Positions 1 to 11,525 are shown, counted from the stretch's first letter. The stretch is DNA of 64,000 bases from Paragonimus skrjabini miyazakii (GCA_014338405.1 JTDE01000437.1:137457-201456); one strand, 5' to 3'. The notes: generated by a model from the sequence alone, not told the origin. Numbers and translations are program-made.

Positions 1-201
1 AACTGGCTGTAGTTTAGCAAGCACATTGACGGTTACAATCACAACATGGAATAGTGAGAAGGCCGATATTCAGCATGCATTACAAACAACAACGAAATCA
101 ATGAATATTGATTTTCTTCGCCTCAGAGGTCTGACATTTCCTCAACAGAAAACACAAGTGGAATAAACATGAAATAATTTTCAGCGTTAACATTGAAATA
201 C

Positions 202-298
202 AGCCCCTTATGTAGAATTCAATTTCTTCCAAAACGTGAGCGACGTAATTAATTTTCTGGCCAACAAGATTGAGTTTCTGATTAATCGTGTTAGACAT
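202..298 (-). CDS. candidate internal exon, unknown protein
   Basis: On the minus strand a good acceptor (pyrimidine-rich, ending ggcacag) precedes an open segment beginning ATG TCT AAC. It encodes about 32 residues, starting MSNTINQKLNLVGQKI and ending EEIEFYIRG. The composition is helical and coiled-coil-like. The best donor (T|GTATTT) is weak, so the 3' edge is uncertain. The segment starts in phase 0, which matches the phase at which the minus-strand candidate exon at 2230-2279 ends, so the two could belong to one gene reading leftward. I do not recognise the family. The ATG may be internal rather than a start codon. Confidence 0.3.
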
Positions 299-750
299 CT
301 GTGCCAAGGACAGTGACAAATTTCAAAGCGTGCTGGCAATAGTCCATTCAAACGGTTTCCCCAAACGTGAAAATACTTTAATTGATAGTAGACAGCTGAT
401 GATCAAAGCAGTGGGAATAATTTAGTAAATTTTTAAGTATCTACTAAGTGAGTTTCACGTCCACTCTAACAAGGAGCAAAACTATTGCAGTTAAAACATT
501 ATTCTTTATTTTCTGCATTATTATTCTTCCTGATTGGGTCAGTTGATTTATTTTTTTAAACAACTTCTGGGTGCATACGGCGTCACATATATTCTAATCT
601 TTGATCATCTACCAGCTGTGAGATACGTAATCCATGAATCCGGCATTATCATCTAATTGTGCATAACTTGTTTTCTGTACCAGCGAAAACTGTTTGCGGA
701 TGTCGCAATCAGTAGGCCTGAAGTAGTTAACAGACAATTTAAGATTTTTG

Positions 751-1178
751 ATGAGTGGTCGGGGATTTGGTTTATTTCAAATTGAACATCACCCACAATT
801 GATCACAGCTGTCGCATTCCCATAGAATTTACAGTCGGCCCCATTCAAAAAGAAGCACTAGACTCGCGCTTCGCTCTGATTAGAGCAACTGGTCAGTAGT
901 GCACAGCCTTGCCACTGCTGAGACTAGAACTCTGACCAGACCTTCATGAGGCAACCGTGTTTACCACTGCGCTATTGACCTCACAGTAGACACGACCGAA
1001 TTATCGTAAGAGAACGTTGAGCCATTCTTGCTTGTGAGTAATGATCAGATTGCCCGATCGTCTCGATAAAAGACAGACACTCTACTTTAACTCCAGTCGA
1101 TAACCCCACGATTAGGACTCCTAGGCAGTTCAAACTCTCCGATCTCACTAAAACTGCTAAGCAGTAGTTTAGATTACT
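751..1178 (-). mobile_element. tRNA-derived SINE with hammerhead motif (near full-length)
   Basis: Read on the minus strand, this copy has a head of about 190 nt and a tRNA-like block with A box (tagcgcagtggt) and a decayed B box. The hammerhead block and the shared tail (gcgacagctgtgatcaattg, then gggtgatgttcaa) follow. It is almost identical to the copy at 10204-10552. The tail ends near 751 in the common terminus actactcatc (here accactcatc). Its head at 1178 abuts the tail of another unit without a gap. SINEs of this kind are transcribed by RNA polymerase III from the internal boxes and encode no protein. Confidence 0.8.
855..902 (-). ncRNA. degenerate hammerhead ribozyme in SINE
   Basis: On the minus strand the order is GCACTA (stem I 5' strand), CTGACCA (core, normally CTGANGA), an insertion plus GCTC-TAATCA-GAGC (stem II), GAAG (normally GAAA), CGCGAGTC and TAGTGC (stem I 3' strand). 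Stem I pairs perfectly over 6 bp. Two conserved core positions are altered, so this copy is probably inactive. Confidence 0.5.
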
Positions 1179-1280
1179 GATGGTCAGTCGGGGATTTGGT
1201 TAATTTCTAGTTGAACATCACCCATCACTGATCACAGCTGTTGCATTTGCACAGACTTTCCAGTTGGCCCCCTTTAAACG
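1179..1280 (-). mobile_element. SINE 3' tail fragment (head-to-tail neighbour)
   Basis: This is a diverged copy of the SINE tail on the minus strand (gcaacagctgtgatcagtga, then tgggtgatgttcaa). It ends in ccatcagtaatc and runs directly into the head of the SINE at 751-1178, so the two form a head-to-tail junction. The same junction string is seen at about 11245-11260 and at 45831-45848. Confidence 0.7.
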
Positions 1281-2229
1281 GACATGAAGATACTGGTTGA
1301 GGGTGAAACCTTTCAAGATGGAGCTCTGTAGTTCTTTCGCTTCCTTCTTGAAGAGTTCAGTAAAATAACGATGAAGTGGTCCCCATAACAACCATTGTGA
1401 CCTGGGTACCCACATTATGTAAAATATAAAACGTTTTGGACAAAGCACCCAATGCACAAAGGAATATATTTTATCAATTCGTTCTATTTGTAAACCAGTT
1501 ATTACTTTCGAAGTTGTGGATGCCCAAACTTAGTTCTTATTTCGAAGCAACCACATGTTTTGAACGGGGCCTTATCGATGCTTACGTTCTAGGTATATAT
1601 ATGGCTGTGCGACGGAACGGCATCAATGCCGCTTACCAATATAAGTATATTATTGTAGATAAGGAAGTTGGGCGGAAGAGGGCACGAGAAATGTGGATGC
1701 CCTATATGAGATGAACGTTAGCCAATCATACAGCCAAATCACATAAACGAAGTACGGTGTACAAATAAAAACGAGCAAAACTTAAAACGTCTGTTAAACG
1801 AGATCATAGTCATGAAAGTTACGTCACGTCTGCATGTTTTTGTTCAAGAATGCCTGCTTAACGAAATACTTTACTGTCCAGTTCATCAGACCACAACCAA
1901 AAGTGGTACATGACACAAGTACCAAACAGAGGGACCGTTTCAGCTGTATGTTATCGGCTTAACCAGTATCAGGAATGAACAGGAATTTTACCCCCAAATC
2001 TTTGCGCCATCACTTGATCACTTCTGTGGTCACTTTTTCTGCCCGTGTTTAATGACCCAGACCAAGTTGACATAAGTCTGTCAACCCACAGTTCATAATT
2101 CCCACAACTGTCGTATTGTCAAACGTTTGCAGCAAACATCTTAGTTTAAAATTAGTCAAACGTAATCATGATGACGGGTCGGTTGTCTGTTCTTGGTAAA
2201 TAATTGCTCAAACGTTAAACTGTACTTAC

Positions 2230-2279
2230 CGAATACTGTTCCCTAGAAATCAGATGTTTGAGCCTTGGTTTACAAACCT
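2230..2279 (-). CDS. candidate internal exon, unknown protein
   Basis: On the minus strand an acceptor (gactgcaaattag) is followed by 50 nt open in one frame and a strong donor (TCG|gtaagtaca). The translation after two leading bases is VCKPRLKHLISREQYS, rich in basic residues, and it ends in phase 0. The open frame extends further upstream to about 2345, so an earlier acceptor is possible. That longer version would add a CxxC pair (CYDC). Family unknown. It may belong with the minus-strand candidate exon at 202-298. Confidence 0.35.
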
Positions 2280-2349
2280 CTAATTTGCAGTCATAACACA
2301 TGTTGGCTTTAAATGAATGCAAACGCAAGTGAGTTTGACTGCATTGTTA

Positions 2350-4095
2350 TTGTGATTTCGTCAACACTTAATCGGATGGATTAATTTTTTTTTGGCGTTG
2401 TTGATACATGCCAAGCTGTGTTAACAAAACAGATTAATGGCCATAAAGTAGCAATTATCGACCAAAGCAGAATAAATAATACACGTATAAACTGAATGAC
2501 ACTCCCATTTATTCACTTATTTTGTATTTGCTAATAGTTTTCGCAGTCTTCTTCTTGATAAGATTCTTCGAGAACAACTGTAAGAAAACGTTTATACAGA
2601 ATGAGTACAGAAGAAGCTATTACTAGTTAAAATAACCTCCGACCCACGAATGGTTGCTGAGTGGGCTTCTATGCGGAAAATTTCACCTGAAAGAATCTAT
2701 TTTTCCGGACTTCTGTAATTTCTCATTTTTGAGCTAACACGATTTCCAAGCAAAAAGAGCTCATAAATGCCACAACAATGATTTATTTCTCTTGGGGTTG
2801 TTACAAGAAACGGTTGTCCCTACTCTTCATTTACAAAACGCATAAATTCACTCTGACCAACCCTGATTTATTGTCAGTCATCATGCATGTATTTTAAGAT
2901 GCTAATCGGAATGCCAAAATCAAACATCCTTTTCAGTGTAGATCTAAACTTACAGTAGGCACAACCTGATTGGTGAACTTGTCAGTAATTTGCACATAGG
3001 TAGAACGCTACAATTATTTGTAACTCGTGCACATGCTCATGTTGATTAAACCGGTGACACACATCAACCGGTCTCTCCATTTGGTAATAACCGTATCAAC
3101 TACATCCGACCAAGGCGTAATGCATTGGACAGTAAGACGTTCCGTTACATGGGTGTTTGCGCACACAAATAGGTATGTGTACCTTTACGGTTACCAAACT
3201 GACCCCGTCCGGCAGACTGTTCAAGAAAGGTTGCACCATCAGATATTGCCAGTAACAATTCCAGCTCTGTTAATTTTGCATTACTAGGAATTACTTCAAA
3301 ATTACTTCAAAATATTCACACTAGATGTCATGTTGAAGGTCAGATTCCTCTGTGGAACATTCATATGTCAGCAGAGATATTTACCGTTTTTCTGCTAGTC
3401 GATATGTATGTGCTGACTACTGCATAACACAACAGAACACCGTATTATGTAGACTGGATTGAGCCAATAACAGGATACTAGTAGTTGACTTTTCGTTTTA
3501 GCAATCTGTAAAATTTTAATGTTAGCAAGCAGATAATCATGATTAAAGATTATTCTATAGTTTTGCCAATATCAGATCGATGTGAGGATGGTTCGTTACA
3601 CGTGATTCAACTTTTTATCGATTTATTTCTGTAATTGTACGACCGAGTGAATTGATTACCAAAACATTTCAACTTGCGCAACTTAATGAAGAAAAAATTA
3701 TAGGATGTTATTTTTCACCCGCTGTCAGTGTCATTGAAGCTGGGCTTTTAGATAAGAACACTATATGGGTTGTAGATTCTTACTCATGTGTGAGTTGGTT
3801 TCGTCTCACGCTTATTGAAGTCCATATATCAGTACCCACGTTAGCAGTACTAACCAAAACTGTGCAGAAACTTTGTTCTCCTCAAGTTCCTAGATGATAT
3901 TATAATTTTATAAGTATAGTAAGATAAGTGGTATGTGCCTAATGGTCACAGCAGCAACTTTGGGTTACTACTCGGTTGCATCTACCAAGGTTCACCTCAT
4001 TAAGCAGCCATAATGTTCGAATTTATAAACGCCAAGGTTCACTACGCAACGATACACAAAATATAACACCTTATCCACAAAACTTTTATTTTTAG
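2350..4095. other. no gene recognised
   Basis: AT-rich non-coding DNA upstream of the V-ATPase D exon. I searched for earlier exons of that gene (the conserved basic N-terminal helix) and saw none. An 81-codon open stretch at 3652-3897 has no convincing splice sites or recognisable motif. Confidence 0.4.
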
Positions 4096-4266
4096 CTTAC
4101 GAACCGTTTGGTTTTTCTGGGGATGGTCACCAGATTGACCGGTTGAAAAAGAATTACGCCAAAGCTGTAGATTTTCTGGTCGAATTGGCTTCTCCACAGA
4201 CTTCATTTATCACACTGGACGAAGTGATTAAGGCTACAAACCGTCGTGTGAATGCTATAGAGTTTA
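4096..4266 (+). CDS. ATP6V1D: V-type H+-ATPase subunit D, internal exon
   Basis: The acceptor is ttttatttttag and the donor is TTTA|gtaagtaac. The 171-nt exon has two leading bases, 56 codons and one trailing base. The translation includes RLKKNYAKAVDFLVELA, QTSFITLDEVIKATN and RRVNAIE, an unmistakable match to the conserved C-terminal half of subunit D, the central-stalk rotor subunit of the V1 sector that couples ATP hydrolysis to proton pumping. It corresponds roughly to residues 120-175 of the 247-residue animal protein. The N-terminal part of the exon (EPFGFSGDGHQID) is more diverged than usual, and the usual His/Tyr after AIE is Phe. The flanking exons, including the next one expected to encode IIPRIERT, were not found nearby, so introns are long or the copy is isolated. 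No stop or frameshift disrupts the exon. Confidence 0.85.
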
Positions 4267-7200
4267 GTAAGTAACTTGCTTTTCGCATTTTTTAACTTAG
4301 TGCAGTTCAGTCGTGGCCAAATGTGCGGATCTGTATTTCATAACTGTCTGGCATAAAGTGTTTATTGATCACCTAACAAATCGTGGTCCTTTTGAGTTAT
4401 ATCAACTTTAACTAGTCGTCTGTTCAGTCATTTTCCGCTTTTTCGTGTCGGTGCATTTAAATGGAGTTAAACAATATTATAGGGTTACATGAAGCTTCTG
4501 TTATAATTGGTTCTCACTCTGCTCATTTGCAGTCACTATTCTAACAATCGACCGAACTTTGAAGTAGAATTCACAGGAATTGGAAGAAAGTGAACCTGAA
4601 AGACTTCTCAGGTGACCGTTGATCATGACGCCTAATTAAAAACTAATATGTGTTGAGCCTCCATGCTTTCAAAAACAAGTTTGTCTCATGTGTATCATTT
4701 CTTGGGGATAGTCAAAATTCACCAATGAGTGTCCAGCTATTCGACGTAAATTTTGTCCGCTTGAGTGCTGTCATAGAAAACATGACCGTAACGAAGCCAT
4801 CTATACACTTGTCGGTAGCAGATATGGTCACAATTCTGTTAAAACACACGAGTGAGCTGGTGGTGGTTGTCACTCACCAGGTATGCGTCTCTTGTTAACT
4901 TCAACTACACACCCTATCGTAATAACAAATGCTTAAGTTTCCAACTTACATTGGCACTGATCTTCGGGATTCACTAAGTCTGAGATTAACGGCAAAACTG
5001 GTCCACAAATCAGTTAGAACCAACAGGCACTAAAAACATTCACGGTTTCCGTAGTAAGACATGTAGTCGAAGTTCACCGGGTATGTAAAACTGGCGAGTG
5101 ACAAACTGCTGGTTTGTGTTGGACATTACACACAGATTATTTACCTTACAAGACCATCTGGACTTTTAACGATATATCAATTCATTACTGCTGAGTTTAT
5201 AAAACAAACATAGGGTTAACACTTTTGACATACTCCTTGAAATTCCCATATTCATGAATAACTTAAAACTATGTGCCTTTAGAACCAAAACAAATGTCTT
5301 CTTTTCATGAAACTTGGAAAGCTGTGGGGGCTTTGCAAGCCACAAACCTATTATTATCACTTTCAATTTAATGATTCAATGATCAATACGGGTGAAACCA
5401 AAGAAGCCTTAATAAAAATAGCATTATTGCCTGCGTAAATATTCACTTTTACACTTTTTACACTGAGTACAACCTAAACAAAATTATTTTTGAATTCTGA
5501 TTTACGTCAATGAATTCTTCACATGGGAGTTGCATGGAAAAAATCTTACTGTATGAAGGACGTGAATAACTCATTTTTGTAAATAAAGTGTTGCTCATTC
5601 TTATGGTATATTTACATAACGTTAGTAGTTGGTACACACTTTCATAATTCTACTTTTGTAGAATATAAAAGACTTTGGCTCACCATTTGATAAAATAGAC
5701 GACAAGATGTTTACACGACATAACTTCTGCCCGATGGAAGGTGTATTTCTAGTGAATATTCTCAAAGATTCATCAAAGATGTCAGACTGGTAAACACAGG
5801 TTTACATCTATGCAAACGTACCCCTTCAAATTTACTCACCACTGGTAGGATCAATAATCGCGGACTCTTATGCCATATTGCACAAAAAGAGACATTTAGA
5901 ATTTGTGCGACACCGTAAGGAATACTTGACAATGCCATATATTGGTATTCACCCTAGTTTTTATAACATTTTTCTTAAACGTCTTCAATAATAAACTGGC
6001 AACAGTTTTGTAGAAACAAAGGTGGATGAACTCAGCTCCCGCACCATCAGTTATCCACCAGACAAGGACAAATTCAGTGGAGTGCTTAATGGATATGTCA
6101 GGTAACGAAAGTGTCATAGAAGAATTTCATTTTCAACTATGTGCACTAGATACTAAAATATCACTCAGTTTCCCCAAACATCCATTCAGTAACGTGTACT
6201 GATAGGCACCTTTTTTGCTCACACCCTCGCGGTCTACATTGGGCTTGCCAGCGATTCCGACTCACCCACCAACACCTCTATCTCTCAGTAGATTATCGTC
6301 CGCCGAATGACCTCTCGTTCTGCTGACTAGTTCCAAGTCCCACCTCTCGGGAACAAACTGCGACTAACTTTTGTAAGTGCAATCGAGTAACCATAAATGA
6401 CGCAATTTGGAAACGTCAGAAGTAACTAATTATGTGGGAGTACAGAACGAATTCAGTAATTGCTTGCCGCATGCGTTCTACGTGTTGATTAAACCAATGT
6501 TGTTTTTGGCCCATAATTGTTTCAAGAGCTCGTATACTTTATATCAATTGTCAAATGGGACTGGGTTTTATAGTAACTCTATATCAATAAGCAAATAGCT
6601 TACAGACTACAATTCATGAATCTTGTCGTATATACAACATAGTCTGGAACGAGGTAAAATAAACAATTTAGCCTGAGAACAATCAATAAATAGTATAACA
6701 AATTCCCTGCTATAGTTCTTATCAGAAGGTGTGTTGCATTCGCAAAGTCCCTTGCGAAGTTGTACTGCCCAGTCAGTCCCTCTTACAATAACATTATTCG
6801 GAAATTTTGATTTGCATGTTATCATATACTACAATTTTTGCTGTCGAGCTCTGGCGAAAATCAAAGTATCATGTACTTATCGCTGTGGAAGAACAATTTT
6901 GTAGTGCCATCATTTTTTATTCTTTTTACAAGAATATCTTCAAAGGTATCTGTTAGTATCTATAGATGTGAGCAAGTTAAACTGTTCGTCAGCTCGTCCA
7001 TACCACGTGTATGTAGATTGAAACATATTGACAGTTCACAGGACTGTAAGAATCCCAGGTATCCGATTCCCTCAAACACAGTCTGAATAATTTCAAATAG
7101 AGGAACATTGACATTGAGGTGCTGCTTATTTTGGGTTGTTTGTGTCATATATAAGTAGCATTCTCAGCCTACAGTAAACGACTTTCCTTACCTATTGATT

Positions 7201-10200
7201 GTTCCCTCTTTGTCTGAATGTGAACTCTCGTGAATCACTGCGGTCAATTATACTGTGCCTAAAAAGGTTGTCTTACATATACATACTGTCCCAGAGATTT
7301 TTATAGCTTTAGTCTAACTATACTTGTGATTTGCTTTCTTGCAGACCCCTAAGGGAAAAACTTGCGATTTTTGTTCTCATTAATTCTTCTTTACATGGTT
7401 AATTGACCCATTTGTAACAATTTCACTCCTGTGAACAACAGTTCTGATGAGATGAGAGCGTACTTATTTGGAATGAATCAACTCTGCATATCCTTACGTG
7501 TTACATATAAACCAAACTTACATACCACATCTTTGAGGAGAAGCATGCCATAAAACTGAGTAGCGACCAAAACTAATGAGAGTAAATAAAATGGATTTCA
7601 CGGCTGTTTTTCTTAAAAGAGATGGTGCGATTATGCGAATCACCCCCAAAAGACTGTCTTCTGTTTGATACAGATGTACAGCGCTGTTTACCCGATAGTC
7701 ATAGGCCAACTTGGCCTTTACTAAAAGTAGGTCGTCCTATTGTATCCAAATTGCCTTACGTATAGTAATTTTTACATGTTAAGGAAAGAAGTTACCCAGG
7801 AAGGGCTGATACATTTCGGATCACGTGGATGAGGAAACATACACATGTGATTTCGACAATAGATCTTGCTGTCGAGTTTCCCAGTTATAGTTAACCAGTT
7901 GCCTCCAGCTTCATTGGTAAAATTGTATGTGCTTTAAAACATGCACCGGTTGAAGCCTTTTTCGACCCTGATGACCACCGCTTACGATTCTTGAAACTTG
8001 CAAAGGAAGACGTGTTAAACCCGCTCTAACATGTTCCACATGTTCAAAATCAAATATTTAGTAACTCTGGATTATTGTGAGCCTATTCTATAGTGCGCAT
8101 TCCATCCACAACTCGCATTGTATAGGTTAAATTGTAACCACTGATTATTGTCCATGTGCTACTAACATACCATTGGGAATTGCCAAAACCTACTAGGTTC
8201 CATTTTATGACGTAGGAAATCAAATTATCAACCTTACAAAAGTTACAAATCAGTCATAGTTTGGAAATGATGGATTGGTTTTTTGGATAGTTTGCACTAT
8301 CAATAATGTTAGCGCTTCCGACGACTCGTACCTTAGAAGTTTCGGTTTTGTGGGGAATACTTGCAAAGACTACCAAAGCTTTGCGTAGTCAGACTAAAAG
8401 ATGTTCGAAGATTTAAGTAAACGTTATCGATTTCAGTTAGATCTGGAAGTTGCCTCAAGGTACGAGTAAGAGTATGAGAAGAATAAAGTGGTTACTTTAA
8501 TATACTTATGGAAAAATTATTATAGAAAACCGCACCGCTTTGGAATAACTGTTAAGTAGAAACGGATGTAGTTTGAGTGATGCATCTTTCGGTTAGCAAG
8601 AACTACCTGTTCCTTTCTCTGATCGTACAATTCCGCGGAACAAACAACTTCTGTGAGTTCTGGCAGCTGAAACTCTAAGCGATAACTTTACGTATTACTA
8701 CCGTAAACTTTGCAAGTAGTACTTCAACTTCATTAAGACAAACTGACCTTATCTGATAACTAACAAGATGGTTTCAATGTTTTTGAAAACGAGTTTCAGT
8801 GTCCAAATTGAGTCAGTTACAAACGTCCACTATTTGACACATCTCTTTCACACTTCAAGTCATAGCTTTTAAGTCTAACTTCTTAGTCATTCGTGAACAA
8901 TCGGTATCTTTTAACATTAAGTGAAACTCGGTGCTGTCTCACTTATAGGTCTAACATGCATTTCAGTCCAACCGGACTCAATCTATAAATTGGATACATC
9001 TGATGTTTCCCACGCTTTACGGTTATGTACAAGGTACATTAGTTGTCACAATTGTCAACATCATCTCGGTATACTTAAAAGTAACCGCTATTTCGTTTGA
9101 TAAGGACGTTTTTATTTGAAAACAAAATGTTTTTTGTACGGCTTGCTTGTAGTCAACAGTTGTATCTTCATGAAGCAAAGAAAAAGTACACTTTCGCTCA
9201 TCAATTATTCAACATATGCATACCAAACCGATAGAAATTTGGGTGTAGCTGATAAAGTATGGAAGTATCTAGTATCTAGTTTGTTTCATCAACAAAGTGT
9301 GATTTTATTGTGTTACAAAACGTAATCCATGCTGCTAAACAGTTCGCATACAAAGATCTGCGCATAACTCATCAGTCTGTGAACTTGTCTTACAATGCGA
9401 ATAGTAAAAATATTATGAGTTACTTCGAAGGTTAGTAAACTTGCAAAACTAACATTGAACCAGAATATTACTTCAAGTAAGATAAATTACATTTGAACAA
9501 TTCTGATTAACGGAAACAATGAATTTATTAGTCAATGGCTGTTTGCAAACGTCACTAGGAAAACAAAAACATTAAAGAACAACCAAAAATTCAACTATAA
9601 AACCACTAATTCATTCGTGTTGATGAAATGATAGTGGCATTACGAAATTACCATTTTTCTGGGATTACACAGTCGTTCAGACAGTTTTCAACTGATGACC
9701 CTGATTTTCACTAGATCAGTCTGCTGAGGGAATATCTTCAGCTAAGATGATGTAATCCTAGGAATTAGCACAGGCAGATAAATGTTTTTCGATAACATTC
9801 ATGAAAAATCTCAACAAACAAGTGCGAATAGCCATAACAGAATCCATTGTCTGTTAATTGAAAAATTTTCGGCTGCTTCAGTTAGTCTGTTATAACGCCG
9901 GTTGTTGAAAGATTATCCCATTGATACTGTGGAACTCACACTTTCAGCGCATCCTGTGGTCAATGTTAAAAACACAAGCCTTGTCAATTTGAGATTTCTG
10001 AACAGTTAGTTGTTATTCTTGTAACCTCATCGATGCGTTGTGACGTTATTTAAAACTTATTCCCGTGCCGATATAAAAATGTCCAGAAGATTGTTACTTT
10101 TGTTTTGAATAGGATTGCAATCACCCCATTGGAGAAGTCTAAAATTAAGTAATACTTTTGATCAGGGAATAAACTAATTTCACAACTGATAATCTTGTTT

Positions 10201-10203
10201 ATT
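4267..10203. other. long non-coding stretch, probably intron or intergenic
   Basis: About 6 kb with no recognisable gene or repeat. It contains only isolated weak exon-like segments. On + at 4736-4879 an open segment ends at a donor (caccag|gtatgc), with VADMVTILLKHTSELVVVV in its reading. Short minus-strand segments lie at 4950-4979, 5836-5863, 7195-7239 and 7526-7555. None has a recognisable family, and none could be linked to the V-ATPase D exon. Confidence 0.4.
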
Positions 10204-10552
10204 GATGAGTAGTCGGGGATCTGGTTCATTCCAAATTGAACATCACCCACAATTGATCACAGCTGTCGCATTCCCATAGAATTTACAGTCGGCCCCATTC
10301 AAAAAGAAGCACTAGACTCGCGCTTTGCTCTGATTAGAGCAACTGGTCAGTAGTGCACAGCCTTGCCACTGCTGAGACTAGAACTCCGACCAGACCTTCA
10401 TGAGGCAACCGTGTTTACCACTGCGCTATTGACCTCACATTAGGCACGACGGAATTATCGTAGGTAAACGTTGAACCACTCTTGCTTGTGAGTAATGATC
10501 AGGTTGCCTGATCGCCTGAATAAGTGACAATAACTATCCTGTCACCTGCAAT
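10204..10552 (-). mobile_element. tRNA-derived SINE with hammerhead motif
   Basis: This copy is nearly identical to the 751-1178 copy through the tail, hammerhead and tRNA-like blocks, with the A box reading tagcgcagtggt on the minus strand. The head is partly lost. It starts at the common tail terminus (atgagtagtcgggg) and is joined at about 10552 to a plus-strand partial copy, giving an inverted fold-back pair. Confidence 0.8.
10309..10356 (-). ncRNA. degenerate hammerhead ribozyme in SINE
   Basis: It has the same layout as the motif at 855-902: stem I GCACTA/TAGTGC intact over 6 bp, CTGACCA in place of CTGANGA, stem II GCTC/GAGC intact, and AAAG in place of GAAA. It is probably inactive as read. 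Confidence 0.5.
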
Positions 10553-10737
10553 CGAGTTCTAGTTCCGACAGTGGCATATATATTCATCACTGATGAGCTC
10601 TAATGGGAGCGAAACTCGAGTCTGGTGCTTCTGCTACTCGAAAGGGGCCGACTGGAAAGTCTATGGGAATGCGACAGCTGCGATCAATTGTGTGTGATGT
10701 TCAATGTACCTGAAAATCAAAGTCGCCCACTACTCGT
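10553..10737 (+). mobile_element. SINE 3' half with intact hammerhead core
   Basis: The plus-strand copy begins at the B-box region (gttctagttccgacagtgg) and runs through the hammerhead block, the tail (gcgacagctgcgatcaattg) and the terminus cccactactcgtgag. It lies back to back with the minus-strand SINE at 10204-10552. Confidence 0.75.
10585..10627 (+). ncRNA. hammerhead ribozyme, type I, intact core
   Basis: This is the best-preserved hammerhead in the window. Stem I is CATCA (10585-10589) with TGGTG (10623-10627), 5 bp including one G-U. The core is CTGATGA (10590-10596). Stem II is GCTC with GAGC around a 6-nt loop. GAAA is at 10611-10614. CTCGAGTC (10615-10622) supplies a very short, self-complementary stem III and the GUC cleavage site after 10622. 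All conserved catalytic positions of the family (CUGANGA, GAAA, UH) are present. The minimal palindromic stem III resembles the dimer-active hammerheads known in PLEs and retrozymes. Its sense matches SINE transcription. Confidence 0.75.
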
Positions 10738-11147
10738 GAGTAATGAGAATAGCGGTCGACATGTTAATGATTCGAAGGTACTAAAAGCACCAAACTGGGT
10801 CAAAAACTTTAGGGAGCGACAAAGCGTCAAGACATCAATTAAGGAACGCATACTTTCAGTTTCATGCGTTTGTTCAAACCGAATAAACAACTGTGGAATG
10901 ATAGAAGTTAATAGACCGAGAGTATTTATCTACTAGATCAGCCGACATTCAACAGTAATGGACCAGGAAACATACGGATTTGCAGTTGGCTGTAACAGTA
11001 AGAATATCAAGGTTTATTTGGAACAGACAACAATGAGCCACTTGATGTCTGTAGAATACAACGAGTTAAAGTTGGTTTTAGAGGTTGGGAATGTTTGTCT
11101 CGTAGGCTACCGGTTTTTGATAGTTTTCGGAAAATTTATATCTGAGG

Positions 11148-11239
11148 AGTAGTAGGGGATTTTGGTTTTCATATTGATTGAACAGTACCCACAATTGATT
11201 GCAACTGTCGCATTTCTATACACTTTCTAGTCGACCCCT
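11148..11239 (-). mobile_element. SINE 3' tail fragment, inverted
   Basis: A minus-strand SINE tail (gaggagtagtaggggatttt at the outer edge, tcgacccc at the inner edge) sits head-on to the plus-strand SINE that begins at about 11240. It forms the inverted 5' part of a fold-back SINE. Confidence 0.7.
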
Positions 11240-11452
11240 ACGACTCATCAGTAATCAAATACCGCTCAACGAATCAGCTATTTCTGTGACTTCAACTTGG
11301 AGAGCAATCCTAGTTGGGGGGTCATCCATTGGAATCAACAGACAGTAATTGTGTCTCCTCTCGTGGCGATCGGGCAACCTGATCATTACTTACAAACGAA
11401 AGTGGTTGAGTATTCGCATATTATAATTCGGTCATACTTAAAGTGAGGTCAA

Positions 11453-11507
11453 TGGCGCAGTGGTAAACAGGATTGTCTCATGAACAGCGTGTCCGTGGTT
11501 CAAGTCC
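11453..11507 (+). promoter_or_regulatory. RNA polymerase III internal promoter (A and B boxes)
   Basis: The A box is TGGCGCAGTGG at 11453-11463 and the B box is GGTTCAAGTCC at 11497-11507. Both fit the tRNA-type consensus, with tRNA-like spacing and flanking cccgg pairing. This is the basis for calling the SINE tRNA-derived. Confidence 0.7.
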
Positions 11508-11525
11508 CGGCAGTGACAAGGATAT

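Noticed and set aside
391..430. CTGATGA string near 391 as a hammerhead
   Set aside because: No GAAA or cleavage triplet at the right spacing; other isolated CTGATGA strings near 14290 and 19400 were rejected for the same reason.
4736..4879. Possible exon ending caccag|gtatgc with a PDZ-like end
   Set aside because: Acceptor is weak and the similarity to a PDZ C-terminal half is too vague.
5658..5790. Open stretch after cttttgtag (NIKDFGSPFDKIDDKMF)
   Set aside because: Donor is poor and no family is recognised; kept only as a note.
7526..7555. 30-nt minus-strand segment FYGMLLLKDV between splice-like sites
   Set aside because: Similar 30-nt segments occur at 4950-4979 and 44458-44487; such short hits are expected by chance in AT-rich DNA.
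10625..10936. 103-codon open frame starting in the SINE
   Set aside because: It begins inside the hammerhead/SINE tail and has no recognisable protein motif.
11444..11518. Functional tRNA gene
   Set aside because: A and B boxes are present but the cloverleaf is not complete and the block is embedded in the SINE.
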